A stretch of 64,000 nucleotides of DNA from NCBI GenBank assembly GCA_036426205.1, contig CM071573.1, positions 48,090,214-48,154,213 of the forward strand, written 5' to 3'. Shown here one piece after another: positions 42,201-57,200 of this stretch. Within the stretch, counting starts at the first letter, position 1; each line of letters starts with the position of its first letter. The stretch is from Ascaphus truei. Its lineage: Eukaryota > Chordata > Amphibia > Anura > Ascaphidae. The position numbers and the translations under genes were made by a program. The notes beneath the pieces are model-generated. The model saw only the letters and a program-made list of their open reading frames with translations, was not told the DNA's origin and did no database searches.

Positions 42201-45200
42201 TAATTTCTATATATACAACAAAAGACAGGGGTGCCCAATGCTACATCAAATTGACAAAACATATATGGTAATAAGAACCAAGTTCAAATACTTCAATAAT
42301 AATAATAATAATTACTTGGTTATTTAGTTAAACCCTTTGTCCAAAGCGTTATAAGCCTGCATACCAAACATCAAGGTATAACCAATAATGCAGGTCCTAC
42401 ACTACACTGTGACCCCTTCCTTTAACCTCTGTATGAGGGGAAAGAACCATAATAGGTCCTGTTCTTGCAGCAAAGTGAAAAGACCTCCCAAGTTAAAAAG
42501 GTGAGGAGGAGTGAGCTCTGGGGGGAGGTGCCACTTACCTCCATTACAACTGTTACCAGTCAGAAATTGATTAACACACATTCCCACATTTGGTTATACC
42601 TTGACGTTTGGTATGCAGGCTTATAACGCTTTGGCCAAAGCATTTTACTAAATAACCAAGTAATTATTATTATTGAAGTATTTGAACTTTGTGCTTATTA
42701 CCATATATGTTTTGTCAATTTGATGTAGCATTGGGCACCCCGTCTTTTGTTGTATACATTTGCCACACCCAGTAGCTCTCTTTTTTGACATAAATATATA
42801 TTCATGATGTGGTGGGTGTAGGAGTTTGAGCTAGCTGGGAATGTGTGTTAATAATTTGTATATAGTCAGAAAGCCGCTAGTCTGAACTGAAAGCCGCTTT
42901 GAACTGAAAACTCCAAAGCCCATAGACTTCAATAGATATTTTGGGCTGAAAATAACTTGAACGGCAATATAGAATTTACTCCTAAAAGAGGTAAATCTTC
43001 AGAGTATCACTACCCAGACCTCCTCTCCAACACCTCCTACAAACCCATCCTGTGCCAGAGAACTGGAGATCATTACTCCATTGTCCCTCAACTGCTAGAT
43101 TACACCAATTACATTGCTTCTGAAAGTCTCTGCAGGATGTTGCTCTTAACATTTGGGTTTCCTGAGCTGTATCTCTTCTCTGTACGTATGGAGTGTTTAA
43201 TAGAGAAAGGGTGACTTGGTGTGTTTGGGCTAGGCAGTGTTTGTGGTGAAGGTGATGGTTGACAGTGTTGCTTCCTTCTCTATAGTGACTACAGAATAAA
43301 TAATATTAAGTATGCATTGTGTATGTGTTATTTGGAGTCTGAAACTGTAAATGCCCACACAATATTGAACACCAGTATATATAATAAATAAGATAATCTA
43401 TCATGGCCTTGTGTGAGGGGAGACTTACACCACCGACAGCTGCAGTGTATAATACTCACTTGCCACACACTGTCACCTTCACCTCTTCATCCAGGATGGT
43501 GAGAATGGGAGGTAAACTGACCTGCACCTCGTATTTGGGCAGCACTGAAAGAAGCAGAGCCGATATCAGGAGGGGGAGCAGCCATTGTGTACATTTGCCC
43601 CCAAACTTCCTTCCTCCTATAGAAAACATGACTGAAAGCACCCTCCTGGCATTGACCCTTACAAGGGTCAGGACCAGTATTGATGTTGTGGGGTAAATAC
43701 TCATTTTCCAGAGTTGGGGTTATTGATGATCAAATTGGATTAGAGTTGGGCAGCCGTGCTCAGAAACTGTAATTGATGAGTGACTGCAATTATTTAGTAG
43801 CGTGTTTTGTTAGAAGAAAAAGTTTCAATTAATTTGAAGTGCATGGTCATACTCAGCATTGCAATATGTAGTGAAATGAATTACCACATAGAACTCTAAA
43901 AACATAGGACATAATACAAGAACTGGCAATACTGTGCTCAGACCAATTACTTCATCAAGCTCATAATCCTGTGTCTAATAGTAACTGCACTGGGATCTTC
44001 TGGGACACAGAAAAGTATCGCTGGAGATTGAAAGATTCTGTCATCTGCTCCCCAAGAAATGAGTAACAATTGAAGTGAACAGACAATAAAATCAATTGAA
44101 AAACATATAGGGTATCCCCCTGTTTGGGCAGGTGGGTACAGATGCTGGCTGGGAGAGGATCCCTTGCCTCTGTATCCCCGAGTCTGTTTGCTGTACTTGG
44201 TATGCTGCTGGATGGTAATCCCCCACGATAGGTGGAACTGCAAGCGGAGGTGGTTAAAAGCTGACAGTCTTCCCCTCCCACTGATGGGGGGAAAAATCTT
44301 TTACATATCTGGGACTGCCTGCTGCACTTTTCATGCGGGTAACGTTGACATTTTGACCCAACGGTTTGGCAAGTATTATGCCTGCATGGAGCGGAGGGTA
44401 CTGCTAATTATGACTAACATTTGTGTGATATATGCTACAGTGAGCACCTCAGTATTTAAACAGTGCATAGTTTGAATGCTGTAATCACTTAGGTCTGAGA
44501 TAGTTTCATCAATATTCAGTGGCAATTACATGGAAGGCCATAAGAAATTTTACTAGAAGTTCCCTGTTAGGTGTTTAACATCTTAGTCACTGTAGAGTTA
44601 TAATAGATCTAGTTTTTGCTGGTACACGTTCTCTCATGTGCATTCATGCAAGTTTATTACAACTGGGACATCCATGGACAGAGGGAAATACATACATTGT
44701 ATACAACAGATTGTTTCCTTAAATTGTACTATTGTGGTTTTGATAGAATGGTAGTTTTTCTACCCTCATTTGCAGTAATCTGTATCTTCCACTATGTTTT
44801 GATTGATTGTCTGTTTCCAGCTGGATGGCGATCTCCTCACATAGAAGTGGCTAATAATTATCCCATCCTTTGGTGTGGGATCACTGAGACAACAGAACCA
44901 TCTTTAAAATCTATGTTTGTGTATTTACTTACCAATATTGGATGATATCATTAATTTCTTCCCCTATTTTTCCCTGGCTTGCCGCACACATGTGCTTGAA
45001 TTGTAACCATAAGATGCAGAGTTTATATATGTTTTTTAATTGATTTTATTGTCTGTTCAATTCAATTATTATTTTTGACCTCACAATACATTTCCAGATC
45101 AGTCAATTGCTATATTCATTTTTGAGTGCCCCTATTATGAGTTTCTGCAGCACCCGTCTTTTGGTGGCTGCATCTCTTCTCTTTTGGTATATAGTAGTTC

Positions 45201-48200
45201 TTGCTCATTGGGTGCACCACCATTAAGAAATATATATATATGTTAAAATATTTTTTGGTTTAATTAATTGGCTTATTTAATCATATTTAATCATTAGCTC
45301 ATCTCTAATTTCTTTTTATCTCCCCAAGAAATGAGTCAGCATCTCGGTCAATCCTGCTAATAGCCAATTCCCCTCCAGGAATACGTTTCACTTACATTAC
45401 TTGCAGTCACAACACCCAGTGCTAATGAGTCCCACGCATCTTTTCTGTTAGTTTCACATACAAATACTATTCCTAATATTCTGGGACGTGATGAATGACA
45501 AATCTCTATAACACGTTTCTTCTTTTTTTGTTCAGTTTCTGTTGTGGATAAATATTCTCATCATTTCATTTTGCCCTTAAAGGATAATTATTATCAATAC
45601 ATGGGTACAGATTAACGCCCCTCGCTCATTCTATAGATATAGCTCAGAGTTTGAACCTCGTTCCCTCCTTCATTCTCCTTCTGACCAGCTGGACCTGCCC
45701 CTGTGTCTCTCTGTATCTCTAACCAGGTGAGCTAAGCCATCACACATACCATATTCCTCTACACTGAAGGTGTACTCCACACGAATACCCCTTCCCCTCT
45801 CTGCGATGATTCTATACGTTCCCAGCCTGGGCTCAGCGGTGAGGAGGAAGGATTCTTGTGTGATGCCTCTGTGGGTCTCCAAATCCAGCCATTGGCTCAG
45901 ACGGTTTCCTTGAGGATCCTACAAGGGAACAAGACCTCACTGCCCAAGAGAACTGAAGGATTCTTTTCACATTTTCACCCCAAATAATCGTACTATATGC
46001 CAAGATAGCAGCTACCACTTGCTTCCCAATGTAGAGCCAGCAACCAAGCTCAAACAACAAGCAAGAAGGTACTGTTCTTGAATGGGTTGCTGGCTCTGTG
46101 AAACCTTAACCTAGTTTTGGCTGTAAACACTGTTTTATGCAGAAGGCTGAAGCTTAGGGGGAAAAAACTGTGAGGATTTGGGACCCAAGAAATTGGACTA
46201 GTCATTGGGGTTATTTAGCGGGGTAAAACTAGAAAAATCTGGCACAAAAAACATTTTTTTCTTGTACATCTATTTGTAAATGAGGTTTATGTTTATGCCC
46301 CAGTTTTGCAGCTGACAGACTGTGATAAATAATCTTCATGAATATATCTGCCTTTAAATTATAATCTTAATTATAGTGCATGGTACATCAGTATAAAATT
46401 TCCTGCCATAGCTTGGCTTCCAATGGGAACAATCTAGAGCTTGGTACTAACCTCGGAACCTCATCCTGCCAGACACACTGGGGGTTATTTATTTCATTGT
46501 GATTGTGCCAATCAGGGCAGTGTCGCACAGATACGTTCATTGATTTGAATAGGAGTTTCCACGATTTTGTTCCCAAATCAACACTATCACAGTTTAATAA
46601 ATAACCTCAATTGTAACCTACCAGTCCCACTAATTTAGACTAACAATGCATGGGGTGAAGAAGCTTCCTCTTAGCCCAATAGGGAATTGAATGGAGGGCT
46701 GCCTGTGGTAAGCAGCCTAATATTGTAGGGTCTTGGCCCATATTTACTAAGCAGTCTTCAGCCATAAGAGATGTAAAGACTTAGTAAATACAGCACTTAG
46801 TCTCTCAACCCCACTGTAGTATGACATAACAAAATTCAAAAGGGAAATACCTACTGTACCAGTTCCACCATATTGCGATAGTGTTACACTGTGACAGAAG
46901 GAACCTACAGCATTATCAAGTGTGCCCCTCTGAATGTAGAATGACACACAGACAATATTCACTTTAAACCACATGATGACATAATGAACTTTACAGAATG
47001 GACATACAAGTCTGATCTTACTAAATGTCCTTCCAATGAGTGAGTCTTACCTTCTTTGTACGATTATGCCTACCAGTGAATGAGACTACCTTATAATGAG
47101 TGAGTCTGCCTTCCCAGTGAGTGACCCTGCTCCCCACTGAATGAGATTTGCATTTAATGGATGAGACTGCCTTCCAATTAATTAAAACTACTCTACAATG
47201 AGTGAGAGTGCTCTCGAATGATATAGACTGCCTTGTAATGAATGATACTGCAATGCAATGAGCTAGGCGGCCTTTCCAAATATCAGCAGGCCCATGCTTC
47301 TTACCTGAATATAAACCACAGGAAACTAAAACAAAGGAGAAAACAGGAAATGTTACCATTCAAAGTAAACATTCAGTACACCATGTAATACTGCAAGAAA
47401 ATAACAATATCCAGTTTCTCCTAATGACCTAATTTAGATCCAAATTGACAAGTCTTCTGTTTACAATAATACATCAAAATATAACAAGATCCACCGCTCT
47501 CCTATTATAACAACTTTGTAAATAAAAGATATCACAGGTGCACAAGGGAATGATTGAATACTACAGTATATACACACATAGGAGGTAGGATTGTAGAAAA
47601 TCCTATCCCCATAAGAATCCCTCACAATTGCACTCATGTGATGTAATTATTGCTAGGATAACAGTGATCCAGGATAGTATCCTATATAACCAGTCATAGT
47701 GAGTAGAAAAAACAAAAAATAATGTATTAATATCTACAAAATAACACACTGGGTGTGGAATATATACAAGGGAATTAAAATATTGTCAGTGGAGTGTGTT
47801 CTTTTGCAGATATTAATAAATATTTGTTTTCTCTACTCACTATGACTGGTTACAAAGGATACTATCCAGGATCACTGTTATCCTAGCAATAATTACATCA
47901 CATGAGTGCAATTGTGAGGGATTCTTGTGGGGATAGGATTTTCTACAATCCTACCTCCTATGTGTGTACATACAATAATACATCACCATAATTTGCACCA
48001 CCAAAACCCACACGAGAGACATATGAGGTTTGGACAGCTCTGTACACATATTGAAGTGACATGTGAGGTATGGAAAGCTCTCTACACATTCAATAGGGTT
48101 TTGGGTTTTTTTCCCACAAATCTGGTGCCATGGCTATTTTGCCATTGTACTGCAGCCATGAGACTTTGGTACACAACTGCCTTATTGTAGATGGAGCACA

Positions 48201-51200
48201 GTGCTCTGAAGGTCTCTACCAGGAGGGGACATGCTAAGAGGCTAGTGGAGGAATGTTCTGCAGCCTGCAGGTCTCTAGTAAGGTCAAGTTTCTGTGCGGT
48301 TCTCACCTTTTCTGATATGGGTAAAAAGTTCTCATCCAGGGATGCAATACGGAACTGAACTACATAATGAATGAGAGAAAATATATGTAACAAACACATA
48401 CAGATAGACAGACACAGTAATACATATACACAGAAACATACAGATAAAAACAGATGCACAGCAATACACACAAAGACATACAGATAAACACACAGACACA
48501 GCAACATATACACAGAGAAATACAGTACAGATAAACATACAGCCACAGCAACATATACAGTACACAGAGAAATACAGTACAGATAAACATACAGGCACAG
48601 TACATATACTGTACACAGAGACATACAGACACTGCAACACATATACACAGAGATATACAGACACAGCAACAGATACACTAATAGAGACACAGATAAACAC
48701 ACTGTCACAGTAATACATATACATTAAGAGATAAATATAGATTTGAAGGATGCTAGTAGATGTATAGGTCCCAGAAAAAGTAAGATACTTTGTGGGTTGT
48801 GATACCTTTTAATGGACCAACATATCAATTATACAAGATTGTCCATATGATTGAGACTGCAAAGGGCTCCATATCTGATGAAGAGACCTCTGCAGTCTTG
48901 AAAGCATATGCACAAAACAACCTTGTTTCAATTGATTAGAGATGGGCAATTTTTTTCTTCAAATTTGAATCCAGCGCGGATTGCCCAGTTCCTTTCAGTC
49001 ACGAAATTTCGCAGATAAGTCTCAAAAATTTTTTTCAGAAAATCCGTGGTTGGATTTTTTAGAATCCACAATCGGATTAAGTACGAATACAAAATACAAA
49101 ATATAGTTTTTGTGAGGAGGATAACTTCCAAATTACTAATATCTCCAGCTGTACAGTATATACTATATATCCCCTCTAACTTCCCTCCAAATAAATTAGG
49201 GAGAGATGCATGTGCTGAAAAAGTAGTACACCTGAGGTGCCCTGGGAGATATGCTAATGGCTATGCAAAGTATATTTCAATGAGTCCCAACCCATACTTC
49301 TTAAAAGGATTTTCATACCAACTATATTGAGTTTAAATCGGGAGCCACGCTCAGACCACGTTATTCGCGGATTCGCATTGTAGCGGATCGCGCTATAACA
49401 GGGTTGAGCTGTACTTTGTGTTTAAAGACCTTTCAAGGTTACATCCCACAATCTCCCTTGAAGATATTCTAGTAGACTGTTACAGTGGTGCACTGCTAGC
49501 CATCAGCTGGTTTAGCTCACACTGCTAAATTTGCTGTCTAGAGAAGCAATGGTTGTGGGTTAAATTCCTGTGGGTTTGACACCAGTGTACCATTCGAATC
49601 ACTAGGTGCCTTAGGCGTATCAACTCAATATAGTTGGTATGGAAATCCTTTATGGAAGTTAGGGGTGGAACTCATTTAAATATACTTTGCATATCTTTCT
49701 CTCTTCCCGTGCCAGAAGGTGTCTCATAGCTGAAGAGTGCTTTTTAGATATGGTTCTTAATCCAAGAATAGGGTAAAGTACCGTGTACAGGTACGAGTAC
49801 TCAATGAGAAGTAGAGCTCAAAAGTATGCTTTGACATCTGACCAGATTATATCCAATGGCAGATTCTGAGGTATTCGCTAAGATTTTTTGTACCCAATCC
49901 GCAAACGGATTTTCATGTAGGGATTGGAGTTGGTCTAAAAAAATCATGGAAGAGGTTACGGATCAGTTCGCCCATCTCTACAATTTGTATGTTGGGCCAT
50001 TAAAAGATATCATGGCCCATGAATTACTGTATCTTACAGAGACATACAGATAAACACACAGGGGCTTAATCAATAAAGGGTGATTGTGCCGATTCTGCAC
50101 TACCACACAGTAATTCCCACTAAAGTTGAGTTTCAAGTTAACCTGACTGGGACTTTCTGTGCAGTTGCACCAAACAACACTATTGCATTTTATTGGATAA
50201 GCCCCAGAGATACAATAAAACCTATACACTAACATGTGCATACAGATAAACACAATGGCACATCTACACATCAACATGAACATAAAGCTAAACAATACAT
50301 TAAAACACGAACAGGTAGAGAGATGCACCCACACTAGCAGAGACACAAAGTTTAGTTTAAACAAATAACACACACTTTTACTGAGACACACACACACAGT
50401 TCACATCTCTCACCCTTCTGTCCTGGTTTGTAGATAGGTTTGTCAGTCTGGATGAACACAAGGCTTTGCAGGGGTTTGATCAGGACACTCTTCCTGGACT
50501 TGAAGTGCAGGGAGTCACCGTCAGCATCCAGTGTGAGGAATCCCACTTCTGTAGAGTTTGTCTGAGGCGTCTGCGGGGAGAAAAGGGAAGCAAAGACCAC
50601 AGCTAATAAGACCAAGGAGGCTAATGGTCTTATTCTATCTAGTGCAATAGCGCGAATTTGGGGCTAATGTGGTGTAGCGCATTATTGGCACTATCACACT
50701 TTATAGATTAACTCCAAAGGTGACTGGGAGGCTTAAACCAGATGTAACTGGAAGATAAAACCAGATATAAATGTGAGTCTAAAAACAGAACTAACTAGGA
50801 AACAAATCAGCTCTAACTATTAGACTAAAACCTGAACTAATTTGGATCCTGAAAGCAGATCTAACTGGGAGCCTGAAAGCAGATCTAACTGGGATCCTGA
50901 AACCAGATCTACATCAGAGACTGAAACCAGATCTACATCAGAGACTGAAACCAGGACTTATTGTGAGACTCAAACTAAATGTAACTGGGAGACTATCCAG
51001 GTTGCCTGAAACCAGATCTAACTTGGATATTGAAACCACATCGAACTGGGAGTCTGATATCAGAGTAAGGGGCCTAGTCCGTTTTGAATACTTTTCAAGT
51101 GAGTTTGCATGTGTAGCTATTCAGAGGGCTCCGATAAAATGCCAAACTCACTTGAAAACTGGCCAAGTGAGCGGTAGCTCAAAAAATGCTGCAAATTGAT

Positions 51201-54200
51201 TTTTTGACAAATCGAGCTATTCAGGTTGCTTTGATATGCACATCGTGGCTGCAACTCACAGATTCTGATATTACCACCTTAAGGGTGGCGAGATGGGATC
51301 CGCAATGTGCATATGAAGCAGAAAATGTATTGTTACACATCGGATTGAAGCTGGGGGTCTCTGGAGCTGAGCCACATTAATACCAGTTCCAGAGACACCC
51401 TACTTCAATCCTCTGTAATAAAAATATATTTACAGCCAACTTCATTACCTTGGTGGCTAACCGCTTAGGGAATGAAGGGTTTAATATCAGTGCCCCGTTT
51501 GTTGGTTTTAGAGGGGGTGGGTGAAGCTTGTACTTGCCCCAGGGTGGGTGGTTAGGCCTACTTGGAGGGTTGTGGGAGGAGTTAAGGTATTAAGAGTTTA
51601 ACCCCTCTCACTACCCACCCAATTATCCTAAACACCCACCACGGGCCAAATTACACCTTCATAGTTGCCCCAGGGTGGGTGTTTAGGCCTCCCAAGAGGG
51701 ATTAACCCCCCCTTTACCTTAGAGGATACAATCGCTAAGGTAATAAAAGGGTTAACCCCTCCCACAAGGTCTAAACATCCCTCTCCGGGTCAACTACCTC
51801 CTTCACCCACTCTACCACCAACATCACTCAGGAATGGGCAAAAGTACTATTAGCCAAAGATGGTTAATACTGTAGCACTTCTGCCCATTCAAATAATTAT
51901 TACAGTGCAATACATTCAAATACATTACAATAAAAAGTAAATTACTATAAAACTAAACTGTACACATTTGATCCATTGATTGTTACTGTGGTAATTGATG
52001 CCCTCAACAGTTCAAAGATAGCAACAATGGCAATGAATGGGAAACTTAAAAATAAACATTTGCACACAAAAAAACTCAAAGGGGCATAGATAAACACATT
52101 GTGAATCAATGGGCATCCTAAAAATAAAGTTAGCAACTAAGGTAATGAACCTGTTTTTATTTAACCCCTGCTTCCTGAGGTACAGGCCTCATTATGGGGT
52201 GCTGGTATCTCCTGCAAGTTTAGTTCTTCTGAGTCACATGACACAGCACATTTAAACTTACAGGAGATACCGTCACCCACATGGAGGCCTGTAACTCTGG
52301 AAGCAAGGGGTTCCCGGACATGAAATTAATGGTGTTCAAGTCCAGAGACCCCCTACTTCAATACAATGTTAATAAAATGTAAATAAAAACATGGCGATCG
52401 CCTGTGAGAGGTATGCAGGGAGATGCAATTCTCTCTGCGCAGCTCTTTCAGACTGTAGGATGATCGCAAAGGCAGATCTTAGAAAAAGACACTGCAAACT
52501 TGATCGTTATGGCATTTTCCTATCAAACGGTGTCTGGCGTGCGAGAAATCTTTCTGAATACTGTGATAACACAAATGTCATACCGATTAGGAGGAACATG
52601 CCAACACGATCGATGTGGCAGTGATGTTATTGGAGCTACCTAAAAAGGCCCCTTAGTTGGGAGACTGAAACCAGATCTAGCTCGGAAACTAAAACCAGAT
52701 CTACTGTAATATGGTTGCTCAAATCAGATCTAACTGGAAAACTAGAACCAGATCTAACTGAAAGAATAAAACCAGAACAAATTAAACTACATTTTTATTT
52801 TAAAAAATAATAGTAAAAAATGAAATACTGTATGATGTTATAATAATTTTACAAACAGGATCCCTGGCTGTGATTCTTGAAAGTACTGCTGGCTGGGCCC
52901 ATCTCTGGAAACATCCCCCCCCCCCCCCCCCCCCCTTGAATGTGACACATTGGTCATCATCTGGCTCTGTGACATGCTTCTGTAGTAAGGTCTCATTTTG
53001 TCTCTCCAGCTCCAGGGTCACTGTCACTGTGACAGACTCATTGAGGTGGGACAGCTGCAGACAGAACCTATCCTCTCTTCCTCCATGCAGAATAGTGGGA
53101 ACCAACAGCATATACTGACTGCAGAGATGAGATACACAGTTACAGACATATATACATGCACATTTGTGTGAGTACAATTAAGTACAAGAATATGAGGAGT
53201 CATAATATGTCACAATATTCAACAGTGCAAGTTCTCAGCAATCCTATACTGTATATGAATGTTCGGGAAGAAAAATAACACCAAGATGACTTGTCGTTCT
53301 TACAATCTTCAAAATTAGTGTATGATGCAAATACAAAACCGAGCAGCTTACCCCTACTTATTACTAGTAGGGGGTTCTTCAGGATGTGATCAAGTATTTG
53401 GTATTATATTCATATAAAACATTTATCGAGATTAAAAAAAATAGCTATAAAATCTTATAATAAGTACTTTAGTTGTTTATTTAGAACAAAAATACAAAAA
53501 TCAGTGAGACATACACACTTATAGGGGCCTATTCAGGTAGCTTCGAGTTATCACTGCAACATCGAACGTGTTTGCATGTTACTACCTCACGGTATGAATT
53601 TTGGGAAAACGGTATTGAGTAAGATATATCTCTTGGTAAATACCGTTTGGTAAAAACATACCGCACAAGTTGGAATTTGCTTTTCAGGCGATAGGCCCGT
53701 GCCATTTCCCTCCAGTTTGGAAGAGCTGTGCAAAGAGAAACTGCATCTCCCTGCACAGCGCTTACAGGCGATCGCGCTGCTTGTATTTACATTTTTATTA
53801 TCATAGTATTGAAGCAGGGGGTCTCCGGACCTAAAACGCATTCATTTCAGGTCCGGGGACCCCCTGCTTCCCGAGGTACAGGCCTCTGTATCGGGTGCCT
53901 GTATCTCCTGCAAGTTTAAATGTCCCGTTTCACGGCCCACGTGACCGGGGCATTTAAACCTGCAGGAGATACTGGCATGCCATACTGGGGCTTATACCTT
54001 GGGAACCAGGGGGTCCCCGGACCTGAAATTAATGCGGTTCAGGTCAGGAGACCCCCTGCTTCAATACTATGTTAATAAAATTTAAATAAAAACAGCTTCA
54101 TTACCTTAGTGGCTAACCGCTAAAGTAATGAAGGGCTAAAATATCAGTACCCGGTTTGTTGGTGGTAGAGGGAGTGGTGGGTGAAGGTTATAGTTGCCCT

Positions 54201-57200
54201 AGGGTGGTTGGGTAGGCCTCCTGGAAGGGATTAACCCCTCCATTAACTTAGCGGACAACCGCTAAGGTAATGAAGGGGTTAAACCCTCCCGCGAGGCTTA
54301 ACCAACCATCCTAGGGCAACAAACACCCACCCTCCACCAACACCACACAGGAATGGGGAAAAGTCCTATTAGCAATATATGGCTAATAGCACTTATGCTC
54401 ATTCAAATGTACAGTACAGTGCACAAAAATAAAATACTATAAAAAAAACACTAGCCATTTAATCCATTGATCATCACTGTGGTTATATGTGCCCTAGACG
54501 GCTATCTATGCCCAATGTGGCTATCAATGGCCACCCACCTACCCACACTCTCTCTACCCTTAACAACCCCCCACCACCACCACCACCATACACCGTAATA
54601 AATCAATAGCCATCCACCCTATAGTAAATAAAAGTTGTACTTAACCCTGCCAGGATGAAGGCTGTCCTCATCCTCCTCCTTCTCTTCCATGGCACCAGTA
54701 TTTACATTAAAACACTAGCTATTGGCCAGTAACCCCTTAATAACCTTAGCAGGTAGTAAACGCTATGGTAATTAAGGGGCTAACACCCACCCACCCGGGA
54801 GGGCTAACCACACTCCCCAAGACAACTACCCCCATCCCCACCTTCTCTACCCCCATCATCACACATACACAAATTGGCCAACATTAGCTAAATATGGCCA
54901 ATAGAGCTTTTGTCCATTTGTTATGCCTAAAAAACAAAAATATACAATAAAATAAAATACACATTACAATACATTACAAAAACAAACAATAGCCAAGAAA
55001 CCCATTTGATTGTCAGTGTGGTTACCTATGAGCTCAAAAGGTACCTCAATGGATGACCCTTTAAAAAATAGACATTTAAATAAACAACACATTACAATAC
55101 AATTACACTAAACACTAGCCAAAAATGCATTCATTGTCACTGTGGTAAGTAACTGTTTTAATGTAAATGCTGGTGCCATGGAAGAGGAGGAGGACGAGGA
55201 CGGCAAGTAAGTGCAACTTTTATTTACTATAGGGTGGCTGGCTATTGATTTATTTTCAATAGGCCAAAGCGTGATTAGTCATATTTGACTAAAAGGGCTC
55301 TTGCCCATTACTGTGTGTGGTGGTGATGTGGGGAAGGGGTTTGTTGGGGGTAGAGGGGCTAGGTTGTAGGGTGCCTATTGGTTTCCAATATGACTATCTG
55401 TGATGGAGAGGTATGTAGGTGAGCTCAGTTAGGAATCCACACAAAGCATTTTAGGCTGTTCCAAAGGGTGGTTTATTTATCCACAAATACAATATAACAT
55501 TGGGCACACTGTCACTTTAAGGCAAAACACAACGCATAAAAAGAAATCCTACTCCACTTTGAGAGACTTAGGAGACTTACTAGACTGGTAAGGATCTAAC
55601 TGGCTCGCTAGCCCAGTTACAATCCCCAAATCATAGAAAACAATATTTGGGAACAATATAACAAGTCCTTATATGCGTGTGCTAGTCTGGCATCTCCGAT
55701 TTCTCCAGGAGAACATCAGATGCGGGCGTTGTAGTCCTGCTGCTCCCAGGAAGTTTCTCAGGTACACTCCTGCCCTGTTTCTGTGCAGGGTTCTCTGTGG
55801 TGTTGGGCTTCAGGGTCCTCTTTGTTCCCAGGCAAATCCTTCTGGGAACAGGAAGCCTGGGTCCCTGCAGACTTGGAGCTGCTTCTGACTTTTGGGGTTC
55901 AGCTGGTGACAGACAGTCCTTCTGTGATCCTCCTTTGTAGCTGGATCAGAAACACTGGCACACAGTAGTTCCTGCTTTTTAAAGACTTCTCAATCAGGAG
56001 TTCTTCACACAGCTCAGGCAGGAAACCTGACACCAATGAGTAGTTTCCTTATCCTTGCAGAGGACATAGTTATGCTATTGATGGCATAGATAACAACAGT
56101 GACAACCAATGGATTAAATGGCTATATACAACGAGTGAACCAATGGTTAACCCACCAGGCGCTCAGAAATAACACAGTACTGCTGATTGGTATTGTTGAT
56201 GTAATCCTGGGACACTGGTTAAGCCAAGCCCCAGTCAAAGTGAGTATATATATAAAGTCTTTCCCAGCAGCTGGCTTATAACAAGCACCAATATAGTTCA
56301 GATAAAAAGACTCACTCACGAGTGGGGTTGGTGACACCGTAACTGCCAGGTCCTCCTTTCTTGAACAAAACCGCCGATCCTGCTGCAAGAACTCCTCTTT
56401 ATTCTGGTAAGTGTTAGATCAGTGTGGCGCCAAAACACCACGAGCAACCAGCATCTCCTTCAGCCGCCAACCCTGCACCCGCTCCGGGTTCAGCAGAGGC
56501 ACCGCGGGATACCAGCAACAGCTCGGCGTGCTGACGGCGGTCAGCAATGCTATGGAAATCCTCCCAAAGGAGGTATAGACGCCGCACAGCCGTAGTAGAA
56601 GGATGGAAGAAGGCTGATGTAGTGACTTAGAAAAAACTTTATTGTCACAGCATGCAAACGGATCCTCTGACGCGTTTCAGCCTGTCAGAGGATCCGTTTG
56701 TACGCTGTGCCAATAAAGTTTTTTCTAACTCACTACATCAGCCATCTTCCATCCTTCTCCTACGGCTGTTCGGCGTCTATACCTCCTTTGGGAGGATTTC
56801 CATAGGATTAAATGGCTAGTTTATTTTTTTTATAGTATTGTAATTTTAATTGTATTTTATTGCAATGTACTATATATTTGAATGGAACAAAAGCTCTATT
56901 AACCATATTTGGATAATAGGGCCTTTGCCCATTAGTGTGTGTGGTGCTGTTGGTAGAGGGGGTGGGTGAAGAGGGTAGTTTGCCCCGGGGTGGGTGATTA
57001 GGCCTTGCGGGAAGGGTTAACCCCTTCATTACATTAGCGGTTGCAACCACTAAGGCAAGGGAGGGGTTAACTCCTCCCGGGAGGCCTAACCACCCACCCT
57101 GGGGCAACTATGAAGTTGGTATTTGGCCTGAGTGGGTGTTTAGGCCACCCAGGTGGGTAGTGGAAGGAGGTAACCTCTTCATTACCTTAATGGCAATAAC

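Noticed and set aside
43947..44281. Overlapping minus-strand frames in intron 6
   Set aside because: No similarity to A2M or to mobile-element proteins that I can recognise.
49340..49415. Short sequence with gcggatcgcgctataacagggttgag, similar to Tigger-like interiors
   Set aside because: Only one possible end is visible and it lies inside the hAT-like element; not enough to call a separate element.
52800..52934. Poly-Gly extension of exon 2 in the open frame
   Set aside because: Phase and family alignment end the exon at AAG; the Gly codons are the G run and what follows has no A2M similarity.
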